60,000 nt of DNA from Antedon mediterranea. Its lineage: Eukaryota; Echinodermata; Crinoidea; Comatulida; Antedonidae. A model generated the notes under the pieces. That model saw only the letters and a program-made list of their open reading frames with translations. It did no database searches and was not told where the DNA came from. The DNA is taken from positions 436,001 to 496,000 of the forward strand of contig NC_092672.1 in the NCBI RefSeq assembly GCF_964355755.1. The letters run 5' to 3'. This document shows positions 1 to 10,132 of this stretch, one piece after another. A program made the translations under genes and the position numbers. Position 1 is the first letter of the stretch; the number at the start of each line of letters is the position of its first letter.

Positions 1-18
1 AGATTATTATTTCTCAAC

Positions 19-697
19 CTTTGACATCAACAAGCATATCTTCAGTGAGCACCTCTCCTGTAATAGGGTCCACTCCATTTTCAGCAATGAATTTTTCGAT
101 TAATCGTCTTTCAAAAATGTTGTTAGACACCGGTGATACGACAGGGTGTTCAGGAACCTCATGACTTACTGAAATATTAAATCATATCTAAAATAAAATG
201 ATGATCCAACTATCTACTTAAACGTACATAGAAGCGACATAGGCCTATTTATTATAGTAATAGTATTATATATGATTAATTGATGGTTACCATATTATTA
301 ATTACCCAAAATCAAAGCTAAATTGAGATGTTTGAAATTTATGTTGGATATTCAGTAGAAGAAACATCAATATTTAATTTATTATATTTAATTTATTTCT
401 TCTATTTTATTTAGATCAACAGGTCACAAAGAACAAAACACTTTATATTATTGATTTTAGGACCTACTATATGCTAGGTCGGGACGTGTGTGTACAGTGT
501 TGTACTAAGTAGGAGCCGGTCTAGGCCTACCTGGCCCTCGTCACTAACTTAACTAGGCTAGCCAAAGTTAGTTAGGCCTAGCTAGGCTAGCCTAGCTTAT
601 CAAAAATAAAATGAGCCACGATTTTATCAGTATATATTTGAATCTAAACATCAATCAAATGAATAACTATGGTCTTACTCGAGCAAATAAGTGCCAT
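19..697 (-). CDS. PRPF19: PRPF19 (pre-mRNA-processing factor 19), exons 1-2, partial
   Basis: PRP19 is the U-box E3 ubiquitin ligase of the spliceosomal NineTeen complex and acts in the nucleus. Exon 1 (697 down to 679) reads MALICS plus one base of the next codon, followed by a GTAAGA donor. Exon 2 (168 down to 19) starts after TTTCAG and gives [17 protein letters not shown], then [18 protein letters not shown] and a donor after DVK. This is the N-terminal U-box of PRP19, whose family begins MSLICSISNEVPEHP and keeps ERRLIEK and AENG-DPI. The split isoleucine codon (A|TA) joins the exons in frame across a 510-bp intron. The gene runs leftward out of the window, so the rest of the U-box, the coiled coil and the WD40 repeats are not visible. 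It is a housekeeping gene at the edge of the receptor cluster and a useful synteny anchor. The identification is very secure and the exon 1 boundary fairly secure. Confidence 0.9.
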
Positions 698-1223
698 TTT
701 CTAATTAAATTGTACCAGGCTTTGACTCGTATCAATTCTCATAAATTGTTGTTTCCTTTTCTGCTAAACGTACGCCACACAGACTGTTTCTTTTCAGCAG
801 GAGCTCAGCAGCAGCAGCTAGCTAGGCCTAGCTAGCAGTTAGCGTTTTCGCGGTGCTCTCCATGCTTGCCGAGGTTGCCAGAACATTGTACAGATTTGCC
901 CAATGTAGCCTATAGTCGAAACAAAAATTACCATTAAATTACATTTCAGAATTTAAAGAAAATTGATTTATTAAGTACGCCTAGGCCTACTAGGAGCCTA
1001 CTACTGTTAGCAAATGTTAGCTACAAATTCAAAAATTGGTTGTATTTTATTAGTGAAAATTAAAAATGTGAATAGTAGCCGAAAATTATATCTTGTTATA
1101 CATATTTTAATGGACAACTTATGTGTAGTGTGGATAATGATGGGCTAGGAAAAGAAAGGATCGGCGCGCCGGTCTGGCGCTAACAGATGAGTTATTTGTT
1201 AAGTCATGAGTTTATTACATTCT
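698..1223. other. Non-coding stretch upstream of PRPF19, rich in AGGCCTAG-type palindromes
   Basis: No convincing gene is seen. Repeated TAGGCCTA and CTAGGCCTAGCTAG motifs lie here and in the adjacent PRPF19 intron, with purine- and AT-rich sequence between them. The PRPF19 promoter should lie within this stretch, but no individual element can be supported. Confidence 0.4.
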
Positions 1224-1227
1224 TTAA

Positions 1228-1527
1228 AGATGTATTGTCCCCCAAAAACATAGAAAATGAAGATTAATTAAATAATACATTGAATGAGTTTTTTTTGTAG
1301 TTTTAATAAAGTTAATCACTTCAGTAGAAAAAAACTGGAAAAAAACAATGACAAAATAAATGGTTAAATTCAACCAAAAACTCATTTGCTGTAAACCAAT
1401 TTGACTATTTTTGGCTTTTAATTACAGTTTTTTTTTGTCATAATGGATAACTCTTGTGACATTAAAATGGCATATACCAAAAACGTTTGAAAAAAATATT
1501 TTTTCAGGGGGCCGGGACAATACATCT
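1228..1527. mobile_element. 300-bp MITE with TTAA target duplication (piggyBac-like)
   Basis: The element begins AGATGTATTGTCCC and ends GGGACAATACATCT, a perfect 14-bp terminal inverted repeat. It is flanked directly by TTAA at 1224-1227 and 1528-1531. TTAA target duplication is the signature of piggyBac transposons. There is no coding capacity, so it is a non-autonomous element. A related left end (TTAA then AGATGTATTGTCCC) starts at about 30143, and a diverged right end lies near 48905-48918, so this is a family in this genome. Confidence 0.75.
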
Positions 1528-1692
1528 TTAAATGAGAGAAACCGTCTTTACTCTCATATTATTAATTTATCTTAATGTTTTCATATTGTTTTATTAGTTT
1601 CGTTTAAACCGTCGTATAAACAAAACTGCAGTATTGAAATTTGTTATTTAGAAAAGATTCATCAGCTCCCGTGAGAAGTTTGTGCTATTGTC

Positions 1693-2862
1693 ATGGCGCT
1701 CATACACAACGTTACGCTTTTTATTATCTTATCGAAATTGTTGTTGCCAGGCAGCGGGAACATTTTATTAAACTCTACAGTAAATGACATTTACGCTGGT
1801 GACTCGGTAACGTTGACGTGTTACGTAACGGATCAAACAAATTATGATGTAAAGTTTGCTCAACGAAGAAGCGCTGATTTTTACACAATAAGTACAAACG
1901 AAGAAGTTGAAATTTCTTTATTTACAGTAAAATGTAATTTCAACACTAACACACATACGTTGATAATCAATGGAGCGACATCTCATCACACTGGTACATA
2001 CAGATGTGGCGTATGTAGTAATGGATGTGCTTGGAGTAATAATGTTGATGTTAATGTTTACTCACGACCGAAAATTCCTGAATGTTACATTGATTCTGAG
2101 TATGTAATGGAAGATACTCATGTTATATTTACCTGTGAGGCTTACCGTGTCCCAACTCCTACAAGTATTAAAGCTTGGACAATTCTGGACAATAAACGTA
2201 ACGAACTTGGTCCAACACTGATGGGGGAGAAGATCTTTACTTATCCAATCGACTTGAATCACACAGCAAACGGAATTTCATTTGCATGTGAAGTTAAGTA
2301 TGAACTTCCAGTTTTTACATCGAAAAACTGCACCACTTTACCATTAAATATCATGTTTGCACCGAAAATACTTTTTTCCAAGTTTCATGTAATTTCATCT
2401 GCCGGGTTAGTGACAGTTAATATTTCAGCGAATCCTGAAGCATCTGCAGTGTACTGGCGACGGTATGATGAACATAGAGAGGCTTATTTGCTTTCAAATC
2501 AAACTTTCGCCGTCGTAAACTTATGTAAGCCGTCTACTGGCATTCGGTATATTTGTGTCATTGACGACGACATAAAAAATGGATCAATTATTGAAATAAT
2601 AGCGGAAAATTCGATTGGCAATGCATCTTTATTTACAGCTTTTATAGATACCGGTAACTCAGTTAGGCCAACAAACATGAGTACAGTTTTTAAAACAGTT
2701 AAGCTTAAGCCTGCTAATATCACATTGTTATCAACTGACCGTCGTAAATTAGATTTTACACTTTTGCCAATAATATTAGCACGTGGTGGTGTACTGGTTC
2801 TTTTTTTATATGTTCTGTTTATCATGTGCCTCAAAAAGTTTATATTTTACGTGAGTAATTAA
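1693..2862 (+). CDS. Type-A Ig-like receptor, short tail, arginine in the membrane segment
   Basis: A 389-residue single-exon membrane receptor. Residues 1-22 are a signal peptide. Ig-like domain 1 spans about 27-120, with Cys43 in VTLTC and Cys in GTYRC plus extra cysteines (KCNF, GVC). Domain 2 follows from PKIPEC, with FTC and FAC. Domain 3 contains ISANPEASAVYWRR. Many N-x-S/T sites fit an extracellular protein. One hydrophobic segment spans about 357-380 and carries Arg364 near its start, then a 9-residue tail with two lysines. A membrane arginine with almost no tail is the layout of vertebrate receptors that pair with an ITAM adaptor such as FcR gamma; this is an analogy and no adaptor is seen here. 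Domain 1 closely matches the PHD-tailed receptors at 12315 and 58051 (shared CNF, NTH, LII, HHTG, C-x2-C). It is the only intact copy; relics lie near 4925, 8225, 10560, 14224, 20985 and 26160. Confidence 0.8.
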   Translation: MALIHNVTLFIILSKLLLPGSGNILLNSTVNDIYAGDSVTLTCYVTDQTNYDVKFAQRRSADFYTISTNEEVEISLFTVKCNFNTNTHTLIINGATSHHTGTYRCGVCSNGCAWSNNVDVNVYSRPKIPECYIDSEYVMEDTHVIFTCEAYRVPTPTSIKAWTILDNKRNELGPTLMGEKIFTYPIDLNHTANGISFACEVKYELPVFTSKNCTTLPLNIMFAPKILFSKFHVISSAGLVTVNISANPEASAVYWRRYDEHREAYLLSNQTFAVVNLCKPSTGIRYICVIDDDIKNGSIIEIIAENSIGNASLFTAFIDTGNSVRPTNMSTVFKTVKLKPANITLLSTDRRKLDFTLLPIILARGGVLVLFLYVLFIMCLKKFIFYVSN

Positions 2863-3501
2863 GTGCATTGCCAAATTTATTTACCAGAAAACATAGCAAT
2901 CTGAGATACCGTAAATTATAAACAAGATATTTTATTTACTTTATTATTCCATAATTAACACAAATGGAACATGATTAGGATGTATATTATGAACAGAGGT
3001 ACTACTTCTTAAGTATGTCCGAAACCGGACCTGAAGTATGTCTTAATATGATAAATTAAATTAGGCCTACTGTATAACAGAGGCAAGTTACGTTGTAATG
3101 AAATTGAATATGAATTAAGTAACGGCCTATTAGAAATCTTTCGTTCGTTATATGAAATAATAGACTGTCGTGAAATCTGTAAGCTCAAATACGCAATGTT
3201 GGGTCGCGAGAATTCCCAAAATAGGATCATGGGGTCGTGGTCAAAAAAGGTTGCGGAACGCTGCTCTAAGCTAATGGCATTATGAATAATTCATGAGAAA
3301 AAAAATCGATTGCTATATTTTCCGATAAGATAAATAAGAATGACAATAAAATTGACTGAGCGATTGTAATGTATACCAATCATCCATTACATCACCTTTG
3401 TCCTGTAAAATCGTCGACTCAATCAGAACCAAATGTTTGAATATCATTAACAGCTAGCAACAAGTATAGCTTCTTACATAAAGATTAAGCACAAATTTGT
3501 T
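2863..3501. repeat. Intergenic segment duplicated at 16341-16998
   Basis: The spacer between the type-A and type-B genes has a near-identical counterpart upstream of 16999, including the GTCCGAAACCGGACCTGAAG and GGTCGCGAGAATTCCCAAAA stretches. Short reading frames here are not conserved as proteins. It contains the putative promoter of the gene at 3502, but no defined element is recognised. Confidence 0.7.
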
Positions 3502-4641
3502 ATGTTTTGCATATTTGTATACCTTATATTGTGCTTGAAGGTGCTGTTTGCGAACGGTGTACCGTCAATGCTCCAAACTGAACCACAAATAGAAATATTA
3601 CAAGCATATGTTGGACAAAAAAACGTGAAGCTGGATTGTATACGTTCCAATCCGACTAACAAGCTATCTTGGTACTTGGTGGACAAAGAATCTGAATCTC
3701 TACTGACGACAGACACATGGGTTAAATACCCACGTGAGTATGATGTTGAATACACTACTGGTCAAAACGTGAGTAATTATCACCTAGTTATCAAAGACAT
3801 GAAAATGTTATTTGAAGGATTGTATTTATGCGAAGCTACATTGTATAACAATGAAATTATATCTATGGGATTAACAAGACTGATCGTATATGAATTACCT
3901 TCTGAACCAAAGGTTGCATGCAGTGTCGTAGAAACTGATATCATGGAAGGGACGACATCTATAGTTCAGTGCAATGCATCTATTGGTAGTATTCCAGCGG
4001 AATGTGAAATATCGATTATTTATAGCCATTCCCCCGATCCCGTTTTCACCAACTCTACCATGGATGAATGTGGGTTTAATTGCGTCACAGTTAAAGTTTA
4101 CATAACGCGTAGCATGGATTCATTCCAATGTGTTGTCTTACACGATCTTCTACCAAACGATATAATAAGTTACACGCCGCATCTTAATGTAAGTTACTGG
4201 CCAACATTCCAGAATATTCCTGAGACGGTAGAGTATGACACAAAAGCCGATTTGAATATCCCAATTACCGTGGATTCTAATCCTAAAGCGCATGTTTATG
4301 TGGAGTTTTGGAAAAAGTTGTTAGCTAATACACCTTCCAGCAACATTATTAGACAATTAAGTGAAATAACTGAAAACAGCTTTGTTCTTTCAATCAAAGG
4401 ATCAGAAATAGGTGAAACTACATACTTTAAAATCAAAGCGATTAACAGTATTGGATATGATACGCACATCATCAAGCTCTATAAAAAAGAGTGTTGTTCA
4501 AAAGAAAGTGATAAGTATGATAAAAGGTACTGGTGGTTACTAGTTCTAGCTATAGGCCTACCTGTGGGGCTAATAACAATATGGTGGATAAAACGGCGCA
4601 ATCGTCGTGTAAATCAGAATCCTCAAAATATACCCACTTGA
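3502..4641 (+). CDS. Type-B Ig-like receptor, three domains, short basic tail
   Basis: A 379-residue single-exon type I membrane protein. Signal peptide is about 1-19 (MFCIFVYLILCLKVLFANG). Ig-like domain 1 has VKLDC, LSWYLV and GLYLCEA, the classic Cys-Trp-Cys core with a Y-x-C F strand. Domain 2 has KVACSV, SIVQC and SFQCVV. Domain 3 starts near WPTFQN and ends KIKAINSIGYD. The transmembrane helix is about 343-362 (WWLLVLAIGLPVGLITIWW), followed by a 17-residue arginine-rich tail without tyrosine. No signalling motif is present, so it may act through its ectodomain, through a partner, or as a decoy; ligand unknown. It is a close paralogue of 16999, differing by scattered substitutions, and a more distant one of 6171, 8897, 24202 and 41031. 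The ATG is supported by the matching start in the paralogue. The downstream TAGGCCTA embedded in the transmembrane codons is notable. Confidence 0.8.
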   Translation: MFCIFVYLILCLKVLFANGVPSMLQTEPQIEILQAYVGQKNVKLDCIRSNPTNKLSWYLVDKESESLLTTDTWVKYPREYDVEYTTGQNVSNYHLVIKDMKMLFEGLYLCEATLYNNEIISMGLTRLIVYELPSEPKVACSVVETDIMEGTTSIVQCNASIGSIPAECEISIIYSHSPDPVFTNSTMDECGFNCVTVKVYITRSMDSFQCVVLHDLLPNDIISYTPHLNVSYWPTFQNIPETVEYDTKADLNIPITVDSNPKAHVYVEFWKKLLANTPSSNIIRQLSEITENSFVLSIKGSEIGETTYFKIKAINSIGYDTHIIKLYKKECCSKESDKYDKRYWWLLVLAIGLPVGLITIWWIKRRNRRVNQNPQNIPT

Positions 4642-4924
4642 ATGATATACCATCTTTTATTTTTATTCTGCTACTTTATATGTTATTATTTATTACATTT
4701 TTTTGATATAGTTACCGGTATATATACTTTTCTATTTTTAAACTATGTTTGATCGTTATCATTTAAACTGCTGTTTTAATATTGTAAATGAAAGCCTCAA
4801 TTCAGCCATTGGCTGTTGCTATGGCCTCTTTTCATATTCGGATTGATCATGTAATATATCGAAATAAAAGTACTATAAATTAGACACAAGCACACCTGAG
4901 TAGATAATTGTCATTTAAATGGAG

Positions 4925-5650
4925 GATTGTTGGTAACATGATATTCAATAACTACCATTATTCAAGAACGAACATTCCTGAATGTTACATTGATTCACAG
5001 TATAATGCAATTTATGATACTCAGGTTATATTTACCTTATCGTGTCCCAACTTCATGTGAACAAGTATCAGAGCTTGGACAATTCTGGACAATAATAATA
5101 ACGAATTTGGTCCAACACTGATAATGAACGTCGAAACATCGACAACCTGTACCACTTTGCCATTAAACATTACATTTGCACCGAAACTATTTTTTTTCTA
5201 AGTTTCAAGTAATTTCACCCATAACAGTTGATATCTCAGCGAATCTCGAAGCATCTGTGTATTGGCTAATTTTTGAAAACAGTAATGTAAGGCTCTACTC
5301 CAAACCAAACATTCATCTTCGTGAACTTATGTAAGATGTCTTATATACTGGCATTCGGTAAATATTGCATCACTGACGACATAAAAAATACTGGATCAAC
5401 AAAGTTGAAATAATAGCAGAGAACACTATTGACAATTCGTCATATACATTGATTTACAGTTTTAGACACCGGTAACGGATACTCGCTTACAACAATGAGC
5501 AGGAGGAGCGTTTATCGTTCAAAGAGTATCACATTGTTTGACAGTAGGCCTATAAATGAAATTATACCCATTTGCCAATAATAATTGCACCCTGGATTTC
5601 TGATTCGTTTCTGTGTTTTCTGTTTGTTCATTCTTCATGTAAATGACAAT
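4925..5650 (+). pseudogene. Relic of a type-A short-tail receptor (domains 2-3 and membrane part)
   Basis: From the AACATTCCTGAATGTTACAT match onward this stretch follows the gene at 1693 (domain 2, domain 3 and the TCATGTAAATGA end) but carries many frameshifts, small deletions and stops. The signal peptide and domain 1 are absent. Parallel copies with the same lesions lie at 10560-11390 and 20985-21650, so the gene was already dead before this unit was duplicated. Confidence 0.75.
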
Positions 5651-6170
5651 TAATGCCATAATGATTCAATTCAGTTGTACATTGTCATAGCAAAAATATT
5701 TCACCTATCATAAAACAATATGCAAGAACTAACATGATCAGCTTTCCAACGATATCAAAATCTTAGCCCCATTTTAGATATCAGATAAGAAAGATAAAAT
5801 TTATAGAATTTCGACAATATTATGATCGGCAGTCTGTCTGAGGGAGAGAGAATTATAATATTAATAATTTGTTCACTTGTAATAATATTATCATTCTGCT
5901 CTATACCCCATATTGTGTGATTGCTATGCATAAAATGGCACCCAATTATCCGTGTTATAACATTGTATTGACAATTCAAATTCATTTCAATTCTAACAAA
6001 AGCCTAAACGAAACGTAAACTAGGCCAGTGTGTGAAAAATGTAAACAGGATTGTTGCAATTCCAAACAACAAGAAGCTCCTGCACCATAGTAATTGTAAC
6101 TAAGGAGTGTATAAGGCTTTATCTGAAATTATTCAGTGCATTTCTGGTATACTGATAACACAAGTTTGTA
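5651..6170. repeat. 5' flank of the type-B gene, present three times
   Basis: This spacer, recognisable by ATGATCGGCAGTCTGTCTGA and by TATCTGAAATTATTCAGTGC, recurs at 11391-11835 and, interrupted by an insertion, at about 21700-21904 plus 23890-24201. In the first and third places it leads directly into a type-B receptor start; in the second the gene is missing. No coding feature is seen. It probably includes promoter sequence for the receptor. Confidence 0.65.
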
Positions 6171-7317
6171 ATGTCTTTCATTTTCTCATTACACCTCATT
6201 TTGTGTTTTTGTTTGCTGTGTACACCGGGTTTATCATGGCCATTACCTCAACAATTTGAAGAACATCAAGAACTAAAGTTAGTCACTGCAGGTGACACGA
6301 ACGTGACACTGGATTGCATAGTTCCCTATCATGAGAAGACGTTAAGTTGGTATATGTGGAATAAAGAATCTGAAGATCAATTGACACATGACAGTTGGAT
6401 TAAACACGAAAGTTTGTATGGTGTTAAATACGGCAATTTCAGTAGAAATAACGAGACTTATGAAAATTATCAACTGATCATTAAAAACATGGACGTGCTA
6501 AATGAATGGTATCTATGCGAAGCTACCAGATCTTGTGACAATGAGGTGATATCTGTAATAAGATTGTACGTAATATTACCGAAAGTTGCATGCAGTATTG
6601 CAGAAACTGATGTCATAGAAGGAAAAATATATATTGTTCAGTGTAATGTACCTTTTGATATCAATCTAGTAAAATGTGAAATATCAATTGTTTATAGAAA
6701 TTCATCTAATTCAGTTACTAATTCTACAATGGATCAATGCGGATTCAATTGCGTCACAGTGGAAGTGAACATAACTCGCAATATGGATTCATTTCAGTGT
6801 TGCCCAAAGTGATCTTCTACTAAATGAGATAAACAATTACACGAGAAGTCTTAACGTAAGTTACCCGCCAACATTCTTAAATATGTCAAAGATTTTAACG
6901 TATGACACAGAGACCGTTTTGAAGATACCGATTAACCTAGATTCTAACCCTCAATCGGAGGTATATTGGGAGTTGTGGAATCATGACTTGTCGGTAGATA
7001 ATATAAACTTCTATAACAAATTAAGTGCAACATCTGAAAACAGTTATATGCTTTCAATCAAAGGATCAGACATTGGTAGTGCCACATACATTGTATTCAA
7101 GGCAAACAACAATATTGGAAATGTTATGCACAGCATTAAACTCAATAAAACGGAAGGGTTGAAGGAAAACGACAAACAGGAGAAACAGTACTTGTGGCTA
7201 TTACTATTGATAATAATAATAATACCTATAGTACTAGTGTTAAGGATGATACATAACCGAGGTACTAGAGTTGTGCAACATCAAACCATACCCATAAATG
7301 ATGATCGTGACATATAA
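6171..7317 (+). pseudogene. Type-B Ig-like receptor broken by a 2-base deletion
   Basis: The sequence parallels the intact 383-residue receptor at 24202 along its whole length. It keeps the signal peptide (MSFIFSLHLILCFCLLCTPG), domain 1 (VTLDC, LSWYMWNKESE, WYLCEA), domain 2 (KVACSI to MDSFQC), domain 3 and a transmembrane segment near the end (LWLLLLIIIIIPIVLVL). At about 6796-6805 the intact copy has CAGTGTGTTGCCC while this copy has CAGTGTTGCCC. The loss of two bases shifts the frame and stops translation after 213 residues. The second half remains open from 6883 in the restored phase, so the lesion looks recent or the truncated product is tolerated. The shortened product would be secreted, with two Ig domains and no membrane anchor, so a soluble decoy role is possible but unproven. 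An assembly error is the alternative. Confidence 0.75.
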
Positions 7318-7320
7318 TGT

Positions 7321-7466
7321 ATAGATAATTAACTCTTCAGATACTCTCTCACTGTATACCCAACACGGGAGTGCCCCACCGGAGGTGCTGACTATAGATA
7401 ATCAACTCTTCAGATACTCTCCCACCGTAAACCCAACACGGGAGTGCCCCACCGGAGGTGCTGACC
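7321..7466. repeat. Two tandem copies of a ~73-bp unit
   Basis: Two adjacent copies of a unit containing AACTCTTCAGATACTCTC and GGGAGTGCCCCACCGGAGGT follow the stop of the broken receptor, with a few substitutions between copies. The intact paralogue at 24202 lacks this sequence after its stop. Confidence 0.8.
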
Positions 7467-8896
7467 GGTCGTGGGCGAACAATGTTTTTACTTTTTTGTA
7501 CATACTTTCTACAGCTCACTATGTCGGTCGGTTGTTGGGTTGGTCGGTAAACACTAAATTGAGCACTTGTTGTTATCGTGTTACCGTACCGTACATTTAA
7601 ATGCATTTAAATAATGGTTACCAAACTGACAAGCACTAGCTTCTTTTGGTATACTATTAAATATTGTAAATGTAATTGTGAATAAATGTATACTGTAGTT
7701 AGGTTTGCGTCTGGATGGTCCATAGTTCACTGCGGATGATTGTAGAAGAGTAACTTGAAACAGAGGTCAATTCAGTTGGAGTTTGGAAGCTTTATAAATA
7801 GAGATACGGTTCCATTTTAATGAAATACAATGTTGGGTTATGTCGAACGTATTTTTTATTTTTTCAATGTCTCGAAACTATTTCTATATGTTTAACATTT
7901 TCCCGGGAAGAGCTGAATTGTCACTTAAAAGCAAAAATGTAAAAAAAAAATAAATTGAAATATTTATAATAATAATAATAGAATTAGGTTTTACGGTATC
8001 AACTATTAATATTATATATTAACATAATTATTCTGTATACAACCTTAATTTCATTAAGCACTACTATATTAAGTACAGTAGGGCCTACAGTAGACTCATT
8101 ACAGCTTTACAAAACTGTTGAAATATCTGACAATGCACCAAGGTTCCTGGCATATCAAAATAATGATTTTGAAAGCAGGACCGGTGGCTGTCAGCAAATG
8201 ATTTTAAGACATGAAAACCCATAATTCTTCCTATTTCAAAAAAAGAACCGATCAAGTCTTTACTCTCATATTTGACATTACTTTATCTCAATTTATTTGT
8301 TTCCATGTACAATTTATATTTTTACGTGAGTAATTAAGTGAATTGCCACATTTATAGAAAACATAACCGTTTTTAGATATCGTAAATTATAAATAAGATA
8401 CAGTTACTATTATTTATACTTCGTTTTAAAATAGTATGATTACTTGTAGTAAAACAGTATACAGTATATATAAGTATGTATATAAATTCAAAATAATATA
8501 TTTACTTTCTAAGATTAACTTTAACAAATTTTTTTTTGAACATTTTAAAATGCGTCTTTTGTAGAGTTAAATTTAAATAAACAAGAGTTATTTTAATTTA
8601 AAATATGTAGGCCTAAAGAATGCATTAGAAACATGTAGTAGTGTAGGCTTAATATTGTTTGATTAAGAAATAGAAGAGAGTATAGACGTAAGATTATTAA
8701 GTTATATATCATTTTTATATTATCATTATTCAGGTATATTGCCAGGAATGTTTTATTTGTTTACTGGCACAAAGGTATATTATGCCATGCATGATTGGAC
8801 ATGGGTTTATGAATAGCAATGAACAATAAGGAAGTCCATTAAACATGAATATTATGGACTGGGTAGAAAACAGCTGTTAACTGTCTGACATTTGCC
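7467..8896. other. Intergenic, with a relic of type-A gene flanks fused together
   Basis: About 8225-8310 matches the upstream flank of the 1693 gene (ACCGATCAAGTCTTTACTC; compare 1549 and 26205). It passes directly into the 3' end of that gene (TTTTTACGTGAGTAATTAAG; compare 2845) with the gene body missing. The remainder is AT-rich and I see no gene in it. Confidence 0.55.
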
Positions 8897-10132
8897 ATGT
8901 TTCATATTTTCTCTTACCTTATTTTGTGTTTGTTGTCTATAAAGGACGTTTTAACGAAGGTGCACGATAATGAACCACCAATAAATATATTACAAGCATA
9001 TATTGGACAACAGAACGTAGAGTTGGATTGTATAGTTACCAATCAGGTAAACAGGTTATATTGGTACTTGTCGGTGAACGAAAATTCCGAATCTATCTTA
9101 ACAACAGACGAATGGATTAAATACCCAGGTGTGTATAATGTTGAACACATTATTAGTTTAAACGAGAGTAATTATCGCCTGATTATTAAAAACGTGAATA
9201 TCTTAGATGAAGGATTGTATCGATGCGAAACTACTGTTGCCAGATCTGACGATGAAATAACTATAGTTCTAAACCTAACAAGATTAGTCGTATTTGAAAT
9301 ACCTTCTGAACCAAAAGTTACATGTCGTATTATAGAAACTGATGTCATAGAAGGTAAGATATCGACAGTTCAGATCAAAGCATCAATTGGTACTATTCCA
9401 GCGAAATTTGAAATAAAGGCTATTTACAGCAATAAATCAGCTGACTCTATCGTCGGTAGGCATGTCAACTCTACAACATTTAATAAATGTGAGTTTAATT
9501 GCGTCACAGTGAAAGTAAACATAACGCGTAGCATGGATTCATTTATGTGTGTTGTCTTACATGATCTTCTGCCAAGCGTGATAACCAATTACACGTCGCG
9601 TCTGAATGTACATTACCAGCCAAAATTCGACAATATGCCTGAGATTTTAGGATACGATACAGAAGCCGATTTGAAGATACCAATTAACGTAGATTCTAAT
9701 CCAAAAGCACGGATTGAATTAAAGTTGTGGAATGAGCATGAATTGGTAGATGATACAACCTATCTAAGAAAATTAAATACAACGTATGAAAACAATTCTG
9801 TGCTTTCAATCAAAGGATCAGAAATTAGTAATGCCACACACATTGAAATCAAAGCGATTAACAATATTGGATATGATACACACATCATTCTACTCTATAA
9901 ACAAAACATTTCAAAGGAAAACAACAAACAGAAGAATGAGCATTTGGGGCATTTGATCGTTTTTGTAGTCAATATAGTGTTAGGTCTAATAGTGTTATGC
10001 ATAATTAATTTGTACCAGAGAAGTTTGAACCTTCAATCAGTTTTGGGGCCAGAGCTTTCCTCGACGATGGGTTCACAAAAGAAAAAAAGGAAAAAGAAAA
10101 GGAAAAGGAAAACAAGGAACAAATTATTATAA
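8897..10132 (+). CDS. Type-B Ig-like receptor with a polybasic C-terminal tail
   Basis: A 411-residue single-exon receptor. Signal peptide is about 1-21 (MFHIFSYLILCLLSIKDVLT). Ig-like domain 1 has VELDC, LYWYLSV and GLYRCET. Domain 2 has KVTCRI, then STVQIKAS, where the usual cysteine (QC in paralogues) is replaced by isoleucine, and SFMCVV. Domain 3 runs from PKFDNMP to IKAINNIGYD. The transmembrane helix is about 352-372 (LIVFVVNIVLGLIVLCIINL). The tail of about 39 residues ends in a lysine/arginine run (QKKKRKKKRKRKTRNK) absent from other members. Such a run could bind acidic phospholipids at the inner leaflet or act as a nuclear or ER-retention-like signal; which one is unknown. The loss of one canonical cysteine pair in domain 2 is odd for an Ig fold, although CEFNC and later cysteines remain. 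No counterpart exists at this position in unit 2. Confidence 0.78.
   Translation: MFHIFSYLILCLLSIKDVLTKVHDNEPPINILQAYIGQQNVELDCIVTNQVNRLYWYLSVNENSESILTTDEWIKYPGVYNVEHIISLNESNYRLIIKNVNILDEGLYRCETTVARSDDEITIVLNLTRLVVFEIPSEPKVTCRIIETDVIEGKISTVQIKASIGTIPAKFEIKAIYSNKSADSIVGRHVNSTTFNKCEFNCVTVKVNITRSMDSFMCVVLHDLLPSVITNYTSRLNVHYQPKFDNMPEILGYDTEADLKIPINVDSNPKARIELKLWNEHELVDDTTYLRKLNTTYENNSVLSIKGSEISNATHIEIKAINNIGYDTHIILLYKQNISKENNKQKNEHLGHLIVFVVNIVLGLIVLCIINLYQRSLNLQSVLGPELSSTMGSQKKKRKKKRKRKTRNKLL

Noticed and set aside
611-835. A 74-codon forward frame in the PRPF19 5' region
   Set aside because: It overlaps PRPF19 exon 1 on the opposite strand, contains AGGCCTAG repeats and shows no protein family features.
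2062-2834. Minus-strand frames inside the 1693 receptor
   Set aside because: They are antisense shadows of a gene with clear signal peptide, Ig cysteines and membrane helix on the plus strand.
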